Positions 34,689-43,699 of a stretch of DNA of 64,000 bases are shown here, piece by piece. The first letter of the stretch is position 1. Each line of letters starts with the position of its first letter. The notes beneath the pieces are model-generated. The model saw only the letters and a list, made by a program, of their open reading frames with translations, made no database searches and was not told the origin of the DNA. Both the position numbers and the translations under genes were made by a program. Source of the DNA: Frateuria_A yonginensis (GTDB lineage Bacteria; Pseudomonadota; Gammaproteobacteria; Xanthomonadales; Rhodanobacteraceae); assembly GCF_037137055.1 (NCBI RefSeq), contig NZ_JBBBNY010000011.1, forward strand, positions 1 through 64,000, read 5' to 3'.

Positions 34689-36032
34689 TCAGTGCATCAG
34701 CAGCAGCTCCTCGGACGAGGTCGGATGGATCGCCACCGCGTCCCTCAGCTGGCTGCGGGTGAGGCCCTGTCGCATCGCCACGGCATAGCCCTGCAGCATC
34801 TCGTCCACGCCCGGCCCGAGCGCGTGCAGGCCGAGCACGCGCTCGTCGTCACCGCTGCAGACCAGTTTCATCAGCGTGGGGGTGGCGCGTCCGGCGACCG
34901 CGTACTGCAGCGGTACGAAGCGTTTGCGGTAGATGCGCACCGCATCGCCGTGACGCGCCCGCGCCTCGCGTTCGGTCAGCCCGATCATCCCCAGCGGCGG
35001 CTCGGCGAACACCACGGTCGGGATCGCGCGGTAATCGAAGCCGGCCTGCGGCTGCCCGCCGAACAGGCGTTCGATCAGCGCATAGCCGGCGGCGACCGCC
35101 ACCGGCGTCAGCGCGGGGCACGCGGTGACGTCGCCGATCGCGGTGATGCCCGGCACGCTGGTGTTCTGGTGTGCATCGACCCGGATGAAGCCCTTCTCGT
35201 CGCGTACCACGCCGACCGTGTCCAGCCCGAGCCCGTCGCTGTTGGGCACCCGACCCACCGCCCAGAGGATCGCGTCGTAGGGCCCGTGCGCGCCGCCGCC
35301 GCGATCGTCCAGCAGCAGCGCCCCGGGCTCGCCGCGGGCACCGCAGACGTTGCTCTGCGGCGTAATGCGGATCCCCTGGGCACGCATCTGTTCGGCCAGC
35401 ACCTGCACCAGCTCGGCATCGAAGCTGTCCAGGAGCTGCTTGCGGATCAGCAGCTCCACCCCGCAGCCCAGGGCACGCAGCAGGCACGCGAACTCCACCG
35501 CCACGTAGCCGCCACCGACGATGCCCACCGAGCGGGGCGCGGCGTCGAGCGCGAAGATGTCGTCCGAGACCATGCCGAGCTCGAAGCCCGCCAGCGGCAA
35601 CCGCCGCGGACGCGCGCCGGTGGCGATCACGATCTGCGGCGCCCGGTAGCGCTCGCCCGCCGCCTCGACGCCGTCGCGCGCCACCAGACGCGCGGCCGCG
35701 GCGATCCGGCACACCCCGGCGCCCTCCAGCCGTTCGGCGTAGCGCCGGCGGATGCCGTCGATGTAGCCGTCGCGCAGTGCCCGGAACCGGCGCCAGTCCA
35801 ACGACCCGGCACGAATTTCGAAGCCATAGTCCGGCGCCAGCGCCTGCGCGTGGGCCAGTTGCGCGGCGAACCAGAACGCCTTTTTCGGCACGCAGCCGAG
35901 GTTCACGCAGGTGCCGCCCGGCGGACCCGGTTCGAACAGCGCCACCCTGGCACCGTATCGCGCCGCCCGCTGGGCCACGGTCAGGCCGCCGGATCCCGCG
36001 CCCAGCACGATTAGGTCGAAATCTCGATTCAT
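34689..36032 (-). CDS. gor: Glutathione-disulfide reductase
   Basis: 447-aa FAD/NADPH enzyme. FAD motif GAGSGGLTVAQRAA; redox Cys pair C42/C47 in GGTCVNLGCVPKK; NADPH motif GGGYVAVEFACLL followed by LLIRKQLLDSF, where the Arg supports NADPH preference; C-terminal HPTSSEELL with the active-site His-Glu. Strong GGAGGAA ribosome site before the ATG. Keeps cytosolic glutathione reduced. Typical members of the plant/cyanobacterial-like class have this length. The Cys pattern rules out mercuric reductase. Confidence 0.95.
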   Translation of the reverse strand: MNRDFDLIVLGAGSGGLTVAQRAARYGARVALFEPGPPGGTCVNLGCVPKKAFWFAAQLAHAQALAPDYGFEIRAGSLDWRRFRALRDGYIDGIRRRYAERLEGAGVCRIAAAARLVARDGVEAAGERYRAPQIVIATGARPRRLPLAGFELGMVSDDIFALDAAPRSVGIVGGGYVAVEFACLLRALGCGVELLIRKQLLDSFDAELVQVLAEQMRAQGIRITPQSNVCGARGEPGALLLDDRGGGAHGPYDAILWAVGRVPNSDGLGLDTVGVVRDEKGFIRVDAHQNTSVPGITAIGDVTACPALTPVAVAAGYALIERLFGGQPQAGFDYRAIPTVVFAEPPLGMIGLTEREARARHGDAVRIYRKRFVPLQYAVAGRATPTLMKLVCSGDDERVLGLHALGPGVDEMLQGYAVAMRQGLTRSQLRDAVAIHPTSSEELLLMH

Positions 36033-36240
36033 GCGTTCCTCCGGGCCACAAGCATGCCCGCACTGCTGGGGAGCCGCGTGAACGGCGGCGCCTGCCTCGG
36101 AGGATGACCCGGGCCTCGCCCACGATGGCAAGGGCACGCCGCGGCGGACGCACGCACCATTCGGGAGCGTGCGGCAGCTGCCTTGCAGCCCTTCCGGGCG
36201 CCGACTAGGCTGGCACGATCGATCAGGGGAACGTCCAGAC

Positions 36241-37698
36241 ATGCGCGTACGTCATGCCTTCCGCGTCTGCCTCGCGACCGTGCTGGCCACTGCAAGCCTC
36301 GCGGCGGCGGCCTCGCAGGTGACGCTGGATCAAGTGTTCCGCGGTGTGTTCGAGCGCCAGGACGATCTGGCGCGCTACGGCTACCTGGTATCGGTCCTGC
36401 CCGAGCTGTCCGAGGCCGATGCCATAGCGGCCCGCCAGCTGCTCGCCTCCACTGAGAACGAACTGGGCCTGTACAGCGAGGCGGTGCGCGACTTCCCGCT
36501 GCAGAACAAGCCACTGGCCGAGGTCGTGCTGCCGCGCCCCGAGGCCTGGGAGGCGGTAGACGCGGTCGACGCCATCGTGCAGGCAGCGGGCACCCGCCGG
36601 CTGGTGATGGTGAACGAGGCCCACCACGACGGGCATACCCGCCTGCTCACGCTGGCGCTGCTGCCGGCGCTGCGCGCGATCGGCTACCGGTACCTCGCCA
36701 TCGAGGCACTGGATGCCCGTGACGCGGCGCTGGCCAGGCGGGGATATCCCGTGGCCGCCAGCGGCAGCGAGTATGTCCACGATCCGCTCTACGGGGAGAT
36801 CGTCCGGCAGGCGCTGCGGCTGGGTTACACGGTCGTCCCCTACGAGGCCATGGGCATGCAGGACCAGCGCCGCGAGGACGGCCAGGCACGGAACCTGTAC
36901 GACGGCATCTTCGCGCACGACCCGCAGGCCAAGGTCCTGGTGCATGCGGGCTATGCGCACATCGACCGGGCCCGCGGGCGGCTGGGTGGCCGCATCCGCC
37001 CGATGGCCATGGAACTGCAGCGGCTGACCGGCATCGAGCCGCTGTCGATCGACCAGACGGACATCCGCGAGGACCGCCCGGTCAACGAGATCGACGCCGT
37101 GCACCGGGCGCAGGCGGACTACGCCACGTCCCGCTCCTTGCTGACGGCCCGGCCGGCGACCGGGGAGGCGCCCGGCCCGACCGCCGACAAGGGCCGTCCG
37201 TACCGCTCCGCCGACCTCTACTACGAGCTCGCCGGTCTGTACCGTCCCGGCAGACCGATACTGCTGGTCAACCGCAAGACGCGGGCGTGGTGGTCGGCGC
37301 GCCCGGGCGTCTACGACGCCAACGTGATCCTGCCCCCGGGCAACGAGGCACGGTCGAACTACCAGCAGGGGCCGATCAACCTCGAGTTCGGCGGCACCTA
37401 CCACCCGGTCCTGCCACCGGCCGCCCAGGGGCATCGTCCGTCGTGGTTGAGCCTGGACGGCAAGCGGGTGGCCGTACCGGTGCAGAGCAAGCCGTGCGCG
37501 CGCACCTTCCCCTGCCTGGTGGAGGCCCACTACGCGCGCGAATCCGACGACGCGGTCGCTGCGGATCGCTACCTGTTCCTGCAGAAAGGCAAGGGCAACC
37601 TGCTCTACCTGTACCCGGGGGACTACCGCCTGCGTTACGTGGGCATCGACGGCAAGGTGCTGGCGAGCGAGCCACTGACCGTGCCGGCCGCCGGCTAG
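36241..37698 (+). CDS. Secreted NEAHH-motif protein, paralog 2
   Basis: 485 aa with signal peptide (VCLATVLATASLAAA). Shares with its tandem neighbour at 37818 the blocks ENELGLYSEAVRDFPL, MVNEAHHDGHTRLLTLALLP (NEAHH at 125-129), AIEALD, RGYPVAASGSEY, VHAGYAHIDRA, SIDQTDIRED, and the C-terminal PCLVEAHYARESDDAVAADRY. The conserved Asn-Glu-Ala-His-His, the later Glu and the paired His suggest a metal or ester-hydrolase site akin to EreA/ChaN folds, which is inference. It is followed 119 bp on by paralog 3; tandem duplication is likely. Confidence 0.82.
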   Translation: MRVRHAFRVCLATVLATASLAAAASQVTLDQVFRGVFERQDDLARYGYLVSVLPELSEADAIAARQLLASTENELGLYSEAVRDFPLQNKPLAEVVLPRPEAWEAVDAVDAIVQAAGTRRLVMVNEAHHDGHTRLLTLALLPALRAIGYRYLAIEALDARDAALARRGYPVAASGSEYVHDPLYGEIVRQALRLGYTVVPYEAMGMQDQRREDGQARNLYDGIFAHDPQAKVLVHAGYAHIDRARGRLGGRIRPMAMELQRLTGIEPLSIDQTDIREDRPVNEIDAVHRAQADYATSRSLLTARPATGEAPGPTADKGRPYRSADLYYELAGLYRPGRPILLVNRKTRAWWSARPGVYDANVILPPGNEARSNYQQGPINLEFGGTYHPVLPPAAQGHRPSWLSLDGKRVAVPVQSKPCARTFPCLVEAHYARESDDAVAADRYLFLQKGKGNLLYLYPGDYRLRYVGIDGKVLASEPLTVPAAG

Positions 37699-37817
37699 CG
37701 CCGACCAGGCGCGCCCCACCGCCGTTCCACGGCACGCCTGCTCCGCGGAACTTCCGCACTTGCGGCGGGTGTCGTGCCTGTCTAGCCTGCACGGGCCGCC
37801 ACCTGGGGGATCGCCGT

Positions 37818-39248
37818 ATGCCGCCGCGTCCGCTGTCCGTCGTCGTCGGGATCATGGTCTGGCTGGGTGCACCCGCGCTGTCCGCGCGAAACATCACCAC
37901 GCCCGAGTTGCTGGCTGCCATGCAGCAACCGCATGAGCTGGCGCGCTACCGGTACCTGGTGAAGGGCATGCCGCAGCTTTCCGGCCCGGACGCCGGACTG
38001 GCGCAGCAGTTCCTCGCCTTCTGCGAGAACGAGATGGGCCTGTACAGCGAGGCGGTGCGCGACTTCCCGCTTCGCAGCCGCCTGCCTGCGGACCTGCAGC
38101 TCCCGCGCCCGCCACGGTGGCAGGCGGCGGACGCGCTGGACACCATCGAGGAGCTGGCGGCCGACCGCCGCATCGTGATGGTCAACGAGGCCCACCACGA
38201 CGCGCACACGCGAGCGCTCACCCTGGCATTGCTGCCGCGATTGCGGGCGCTGGGTTTCACCCACCTGGCCATCGAGGCGCTGGACGGACGCGACACGGAG
38301 CTGCAGCGGCGTGGCTACCCCACGCTCGCCAGTGGCAGCGAATACCTGCACGAGCCGGTCTACGGCGAGATCGTGCGGGCCGCGATCAGGCTGGGTTTCG
38401 TCATCGTCGCCTACGATGAGCCGGGCAGCAGTCCACAGGAACGCGAAGACCTGCAGGCACGGAATCTGTACCGACGCGTGCTCGCCGGGAACCCGAAGGC
38501 AAGGCTGCTGGTCCACGCCGGCTACGCGCACATCGACAAGGCGCCCGGCCGGCTGGGCCGCGTCCATCCGATGGCCGAACGGCTGCAGAAACTCGCCGGG
38601 TCGGAGGTGCTGTCCATCGACCAGACGGACATACGCGAAGACCTCCCCAGCACCGAACACGAAGCGTACCTGCGCGTGCTCGGCGCGCTGCGTGCCTACC
38701 ACCCGATCGTGACCGGACCGGTACGGCCGGTCGACACCAGGCAGCCCGTCGACTCGGCCTACCACCAGCTCATCGGCCTGTACGCGCCGCAGGCGCCCAT
38801 CGTGCTCCGCCATGCGGATACCGGCGCTCCCTGGAGTGCCCGGCCGGGCGTGTACGACCTCAGCGTGATCCTGCCGGTAGCCAACCGCAACGCCAGCGAT
38901 TACACGGAAAAGGACCTGGTCTCGCTGAGGTTCGACGGCCGCGACTATGCCGTGCTGCCGCCCGCCGCCGGCGGGCACCGCCCGGGCTGGCTCGCCCTGG
39001 CCGGTACGCGCGTGCCGTACCCGGTCGACGCGGACCTGTGCATGACCGTCTTCCCGTGCCTGGTCGAAGCCCACTACAGCGGCGAGACGGAGGACGCGGT
39101 CGCGGCCGATCGCTACCTGTTCCTCAAGCGCGGCGCCCGCAACCAGCTCTGGCTGCGTCCTGGCGCCTATCGTCTGCGCAGCCTCGACGCCAACGGCAAG
39201 GTACTCGCGCAGGCCACCATCAACGTCGCTCCGGCAGCGCAGCGCTAG
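37818..39248 (+). CDS. Secreted NEAHH-motif protein, paralog 3
   Basis: 476 aa. N-terminal signal sequence (VVVGIMVWLGAPALSA). NEAHH at residues 123-127 and the same string of blocks as paralog 2, much closer to it than to the gene at 169: YLVKGMPQLS, ENEMGLYSEAVRDFPL, VHAGYAHIDKAPGRLG, SIDQTDIREDLP, PGVYDLSVILP and PCLVEAHYSGETEDAVAADRYLFL. Conservation across both halves implies a two-part protein under constraint. Function unknown. Confidence 0.82.
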   Translation: MPPRPLSVVVGIMVWLGAPALSARNITTPELLAAMQQPHELARYRYLVKGMPQLSGPDAGLAQQFLAFCENEMGLYSEAVRDFPLRSRLPADLQLPRPPRWQAADALDTIEELAADRRIVMVNEAHHDAHTRALTLALLPRLRALGFTHLAIEALDGRDTELQRRGYPTLASGSEYLHEPVYGEIVRAAIRLGFVIVAYDEPGSSPQEREDLQARNLYRRVLAGNPKARLLVHAGYAHIDKAPGRLGRVHPMAERLQKLAGSEVLSIDQTDIREDLPSTEHEAYLRVLGALRAYHPIVTGPVRPVDTRQPVDSAYHQLIGLYAPQAPIVLRHADTGAPWSARPGVYDLSVILPVANRNASDYTEKDLVSLRFDGRDYAVLPPAAGGHRPGWLALAGTRVPYPVDADLCMTVFPCLVEAHYSGETEDAVAADRYLFLKRGARNQLWLRPGAYRLRSLDANGKVLAQATINVAPAAQR

Positions 39249-39289
39249 GGTCCAGGCCCGACCGGGACCTTCCTGGCCACCTCAAGAAC

Positions 39290-39317
39290 TTGACCCAAGC
39301 GCTTGATTCGATAAGCT
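39290..39317 (+). promoter_or_regulatory. Candidate sigma-70 promoter with palindrome in spacer
   Basis: TTGACC, then a 16-bp spacer, then TAAGCT, just upstream of the NlpC/P60 gene. The spacer begins with the perfect palindrome CAAGCGCTTG (39296-39305), which could be an operator. The -10 element is weak. Confidence 0.4.
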
Positions 39318-39341
39318 CGGCGAAACACAGCCGAGGTCGCC

Positions 39342-39893
39342 ATGCCTGCGTCCGGATGCCTCCCGCCCGCCTCGCGTCTCCTTGCGGTGTCGATGGCCGC
39401 CCTGCTGCTCGCCGCCTGCGCCGGCAACCCGCACCGGCGCGAGCCGACCTTCCGCTCCTCGCACTCGGCCCTGGCCGACCTGCCCGCACGCGCGCCCTCG
39501 GCGGCGAGCGCGGGCACGGCCAACGACGTCCTGTTCCGCGCGATCGCGCTGGTCGGCACGCCCTACCGCTGGGGCGGCAATACGCCGGAGAGCGGCTTCG
39601 ATTGCAGCGGGCTGATCGACTACATCTACCGCAACGCGGCGGACATCCTGCTGCCGCACAACTCGCGCGCGATGGCGCAGGTGGACGGCCGCAAGGTCAG
39701 GCGCGTGACCGACCTGGCCAGCGGCGACCTGGTGTTTTTCGACATCGACGGCGGCATCAGCCACGTGGGCGTGTACGTGGGCAAGGGGCGTTTCGTGCAC
39801 GCCCCCAACAGCGGTGGCACGGTACGGCTGGACGACCTCGACGGCCCCTACTGGCGCGATCACTTCGCCTTCGGCAAGCGGCTCCTGGACTGA
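39342..39893 (+). CDS. NlpC/P60-family lipoprotein endopeptidase
   Basis: 183-aa predicted outer-membrane lipoprotein: lipobox LAAC with Cys 26, then a linker and a C-terminal NlpC/P60 domain. The catalytic Cys is C88 (FDCSGLIDYIY) and the His are H141 (ISHVGVY) and H153 (FVHAP). Related to E. coli Spr/MepS, which cuts D-Ala-mDAP cross-bridges in peptidoglycan. A signal-like promoter stands upstream. Confidence 0.92.
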   Translation: MPASGCLPPASRLLAVSMAALLLAACAGNPHRREPTFRSSHSALADLPARAPSAASAGTANDVLFRAIALVGTPYRWGGNTPESGFDCSGLIDYIYRNAADILLPHNSRAMAQVDGRKVRRVTDLASGDLVFFDIDGGISHVGVYVGKGRFVHAPNSGGTVRLDDLDGPYWRDHFAFGKRLLD

Positions 39894-39984
39894 CCCCGCT
39901 GTCCCGTAGGCAACCGCGTGGCGCAATGCGCCGGCACCTGCGCGCAGGAGGACGACGGCACGCCGGCCGCCGTCCTCCACCGGA

Positions 39985-40470
39985 TCAATGCGCTTCCTGG
40001 CCCGGCGGGTGCGCGTGGCCGTGCTTGATCTCCTCCTCGGTCGCCTCGCGCACGTCTTCGATCGCCACGTCGAAGTGCAGCGTCTTGCCGGCCATCGGAT
40101 GGTTGAGGTCCACGTCGACCGCGCTCATGCCGACCTTGTGCACCGTCACTGCGCGGTGGCCGCCTTCCTTGAGCGCCAGCACCGTGGTCATGCCTGGCTT
40201 CAGCTTGGCGGCCTGCTGGAAGTACTTTTTCGGTACGCGCTGGATGCGGCCTTCCTCGCGCTCGCCGTAGCCTTCGGCCGGGCTGATGTCGACGGCGAGC
40301 GTCTCGCCGGCCTCGTGCCCGTCCAGCGCCTTCTCGAGGCCGGGAATGAGTTGCCCGTGGCCGAGCAGGATCCACAACGGTTCGCCGTTGTCGCGCGAGC
40401 TTTCCACCTTCCCGCCGTCCACCGTCAGCGTGTAGTGGAACGCGATGACCTTGTCCTTGCCTGCCTTCAT
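39985..40470 (-). CDS. SlyD-like FKBP-type peptidyl-prolyl isomerase
   Basis: 161-aa cytoplasmic PPIase with an inserted chaperone flap. FKBP core FHYTLTVDGGKVESS and LLGHGQLIPGLEKALDGHEAGE; flap region YGEREEGRIQRVPKKYF and VDVDLNHPMAGKTLHFDV. The short C-terminal tail (KHGHAHPPGQEAH) has four His, like a trimmed SlyD metal-binding tail. GGGAAAGG precedes the ATG. Confidence 0.92.
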   Translation of the reverse strand: MKAGKDKVIAFHYTLTVDGGKVESSRDNGEPLWILLGHGQLIPGLEKALDGHEAGETLAVDISPAEGYGEREEGRIQRVPKKYFQQAAKLKPGMTTVLALKEGGHRAVTVHKVGMSAVDVDLNHPMAGKTLHFDVAIEDVREATEEEIKHGHAHPPGQEAH

Positions 40471-40505
40471 TGCCTTTCCCGTCGGATCCAAAGGCGGCGA
40501 TTCTA

Positions 40506-41735
40506 TCAGTCGCGCGCCTCGCCGAAGCCCACCCCGCGCGCCTCCGGCCCGAGCCAGGCGAGCAGCGCGAGCAGCAGCGCCACCACCGCGATCCATGCCG
40601 ACATGGCGAAGGCGTAGTCGCCGCCGTGCGCGCGGGCGATCCACGCCTGCGCCGTGGCGGTGACCGCGGCCAGCAGGTTGCCGGTCTGGTAGGCGAAGCC
40701 CGGCAGCGTGCCGCGCACGTGCTCGGGCGACAGCTCGTTCAGGTGCGTCGGCACCACGCCCCAGGCGCCCTGCACCATCACCTGGATCAGGAACGCCCCG
40801 ACACCGTAGAGCGCCAGCGTGCCACCGTACATCCACAGCGGGATGACCGGAATGGCGAGCAGCGCTGCAATGACGATCGCCCGGCGCCGTCCGATCCGCT
40901 CGGACAACGCACCGAAGAACAACCCGCCCGCGAGCGCACCGAGGTTGAGCAGCGCGACCAGCACGAACGCCGCGGTCGAGCCGGTCGGCAGGTGCAGGTC
41001 GACCTCCTCGAAAGTGTGGTAGAGGTCCTGCGAGCCATGGCTGAACATGTTGAAGGCCGTCATCAGCAGCATCAGGTACAGCGCCAGCTTCCATTGCCCG
41101 CGCATCGCCTCGCGCAGGCCCCGGCGGGGCGCGCCGCGCTGGCGCTGCCACACCGGCGACTCGGGCACCTTGCGGCGGATGTACAGCACCAGCAGCGCCG
41201 GCGCGGCGCCGACCACGAACAGGCCGCGCCAGCCGATGTGGTCGATCAGCAGCCAGTTGACCAGTGCACCGAGGAAGAAGCCGCAGGGATAGCCGCTCTG
41301 CAGCAGGCCGGAGACCAGGCCACGCGCCTTCGGCGGGATCGCCTCCATCGCCAGCGAGGCGCCGATACCCCACTCGCCGCCCATCGCGATGCCGAACAGG
41401 AAGCGCAGCACGAGCAGCATCGCCAGCGACGTGGAGAACGCGGTCGCCAGCTCGAACAGCGAGAACAGCACCACGTCCAGCATCAGGATCGGACGCCGTC
41501 CGTAGCGGTCGGCCAGGCGCCCGAAGATCAGCGCGCCGAGCGGGCGCGCCGCCAGCGTGAGCAACAGCGCGAGCGTGACGTCGGCCTTCTCCACGCCGAA
41601 TTCGTTCGCGACGCCGACGATGACGAAGGTGAGCAGGAAGTAGTCGAAGGCATCCAGCGTCCAGCCGAGAAAGCTGGCCAGGACCGTGTGGCGCTGGTCG
41701 TGGTCCAGCTCACGCAACGTGGACAGAAAACTCAT
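40506..41735 (-). CDS. MFS transporter, SHS (carboxylate/sialate) type
   Basis: 409-aa major facilitator with about 12 helices. The start of the first helix reads FLGWTLDAFDYFLLTFVIVG, the Asp-containing motif of the sialate:H+/lactate (SHS) group. MFS motif A is GRLADRYGRRPILMLD, and GIAMGGEWGIGASLAMEAIP follows. The substrate is likely a carboxylate such as lactate or pyruvate, but this is only by family. Transcribed towards the slyD-like gene, 35 bp apart. Confidence 0.9.
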   Translation of the reverse strand: MSFLSTLRELDHDQRHTVLASFLGWTLDAFDYFLLTFVIVGVANEFGVEKADVTLALLLTLAARPLGALIFGRLADRYGRRPILMLDVVLFSLFELATAFSTSLAMLLVLRFLFGIAMGGEWGIGASLAMEAIPPKARGLVSGLLQSGYPCGFFLGALVNWLLIDHIGWRGLFVVGAAPALLVLYIRRKVPESPVWQRQRGAPRRGLREAMRGQWKLALYLMLLMTAFNMFSHGSQDLYHTFEEVDLHLPTGSTAAFVLVALLNLGALAGGLFFGALSERIGRRRAIVIAALLAIPVIPLWMYGGTLALYGVGAFLIQVMVQGAWGVVPTHLNELSPEHVRGTLPGFAYQTGNLLAAVTATAQAWIARAHGGDYAFAMSAWIAVVALLLALLAWLGPEARGVGFGEARD

Positions 41736-41953
41736 GCCGCGGCTCCCAGCATCGGACGCAGGTCATCAGGCTAGCACGCGGCCTTGGCGTGGCCGTCGCA
41801 CGCGGATGCTGCTGGGCATGATGACTCGCTCCCCGATTCGTCGTATGGTGCCTGTTCGGCATGCGGCGTCCTGGGGAGGACGGCACGTGCCGACAACGGC
41901 GGGACGCGACAGGAGTCGCCGATCGCCATTCCAATTCCTTGGGAGGGATACAG

Positions 41954-43507
41954 ATGCTTCAGAAACCGCTTGCCGGTGCCCTGCTGGGCGCCCTCGGCCT
42001 GCTCGTGGCCACCGCCGCCCAGTCGGCGACGCCGAACCACATCCGCACGTCCGCGCTGGGTCATCTCGACCGCGCCGCCCTGGCGCAGCGCCTGGGCCTC
42101 GATCCACAGGCCTCGCTGGCCCCGGGCCTGCAGCTGCGTACCGTCCACGGCACCATCAAGACGCGCGAACAGCAGATGTTCCAGGGCGTGCCGGTGTACG
42201 GCCGCAGCGTGGTCGTGGAACGCGATGCCGCGGGCAACGTTCGCAGCGTGGACGGCGAGACCGCCACCGGCCTGGGCTTCGACCTGGCCTCGACCACTCC
42301 GCGCCTCAGCGGCGCAAGCGCCGTGGCCGTGCTGCGCCAGCACGCCGGCCTGCTGCCCTTCGGCATCGGTACCGACGCCGTGTCCGACGCCGACCTGCAC
42401 AACGTCAAGCACGACCTGTACGTCTACGCCGAAGGCAAGAAGGCGCGCCTGGTCTACCTGACCTCGTTCTTCGTCGATCGCAGCGGCAAGCCCTCACGCC
42501 CGACCGCACTGATCGACGCCGATACGGGCGAAGTGCTGCAGAGCTGGGAAGGCCTGACCACCGGCAAGCCCGGCAGCGGCGGCGGTGGCGGCGGCACGCT
42601 CACCCCGGCCACGGCCAACGGCCCGGGCGGCAACCAGAAGACCGGCGAGTACTTCTACGGCACCGACTACCCGCTGCTGTCCGTGCAGCAGTCGGGCAGC
42701 ACCTGCTACATGCAGAACGCCGACGTGAAGACCAACGACATGCACCAGCGCCGCACCGGCGGTTCGCTGTGGACCTTCGCCTGTCCGACCAGCAGCGGCG
42801 ACGCCATCAACGGCGCCTACTCGCCGATCAACGACGCGCACCACTTCGGCGGCGTCGTGCACGACATGTACAACAGCTGGTTCGGCGCGCCGCCGCTGAA
42901 CATGGTGCTGGTGATGAACGTGCACTACAGCCGCAACTACGAGAACGCGTTCTGGAACGGGTCGGCGATGTATTTCGGCGACGGTGCCAGCACCTTCTAC
43001 CCGCTGGTGTCGCTGGACGTGACCAGCCATGAGATCAGCCACGGCTTTACCGAGCAGCACTCCAACCTGCAGTACTCCGGCCAGTCCGGCGGCATGAACG
43101 AGGCATTCTCCGACATGGCGGGCGAGGCCGCGGAGTATTACGACCGTGGCCACAACGACTGGCTGGTCGGCGCCGAGATCTACAAGACCGGCACCGCCCT
43201 GCGCTACATGTGCAACCCGACCCAGGACGGCCGCTCGATCGACAACGCGGCCAACTACTACAGTGGCCTGGACGTGCACTATTCCAGCGGCGTGTACAAC
43301 AAGGCGTTCTGCACGCTGGCCAAGACGGCGAACTGGAATACGCGCAAGGCGTTCGAGGTGTTCGAGCGCGCCAACGCGATGTACTGGACCTCGACCGCCA
43401 CGTACAACTCCGGCGCCTGCGGCGTGGAGAACGCGGCGGACGACTACGGCTACTCGCGCAGCGACGTGGTGGCGGCGTTCAACGCCGTCGGCGTGACCTG
43501 CCAGTAA
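41954..43507 (+). CDS. Secreted M4 (thermolysin/pseudolysin-type) metallopeptidase
   Basis: 517-aa pre-pro-enzyme: signal peptide, an N-terminal propeptide of FTP/PepSY type (about residues 25-200), a Gly-rich linker, and the M4 catalytic domain. HEISH (residues 359-363) supplies two zinc His and the catalytic Glu; the third ligand is in GGMNEAFSDMAGE. The propeptide inhibits and folds the protease. GGGAGGGA ribosome site. Probably exported by type II secretion. Its own terminator follows directly. Confidence 0.95.
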   Translation: MLQKPLAGALLGALGLLVATAAQSATPNHIRTSALGHLDRAALAQRLGLDPQASLAPGLQLRTVHGTIKTREQQMFQGVPVYGRSVVVERDAAGNVRSVDGETATGLGFDLASTTPRLSGASAVAVLRQHAGLLPFGIGTDAVSDADLHNVKHDLYVYAEGKKARLVYLTSFFVDRSGKPSRPTALIDADTGEVLQSWEGLTTGKPGSGGGGGGTLTPATANGPGGNQKTGEYFYGTDYPLLSVQQSGSTCYMQNADVKTNDMHQRRTGGSLWTFACPTSSGDAINGAYSPINDAHHFGGVVHDMYNSWFGAPPLNMVLVMNVHYSRNYENAFWNGSAMYFGDGASTFYPLVSLDVTSHEISHGFTEQHSNLQYSGQSGGMNEAFSDMAGEAAEYYDRGHNDWLVGAEIYKTGTALRYMCNPTQDGRSIDNAANYYSGLDVHYSSGVYNKAFCTLAKTANWNTRKAFEVFERANAMYWTSTATYNSGACGVENAADDYGYSRSDVVAAFNAVGVTCQ

Positions 43508-43527
43508 CCGCAGCGGCAAGCCACCGG

Positions 43528-43557
43528 GAGCCCGGCCTCGCGCCGGGCTCTTTTTTT
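43528..43557 (+). terminator. Rho-independent terminator of M4 peptidase gene
   Basis: Stem GAGCCCGGC / GCCGGGCTC with loop CTCGC, followed by seven T. A textbook terminator 20 bp after the stop codon. Confidence 0.92.
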
Positions 43558-43699
43558 GTGGCCGCAGGCGCATGCATTCCCTGCACATCCGGCGACGGCG
43601 GCGTGCCTATACTGGCGATCCCGCCCCACGGAGGCCGTCCATGCACCGACCGACCCCGCCCGCGGCACGTCGCACACCCGCTGCACCCGCCCTGCCGGG

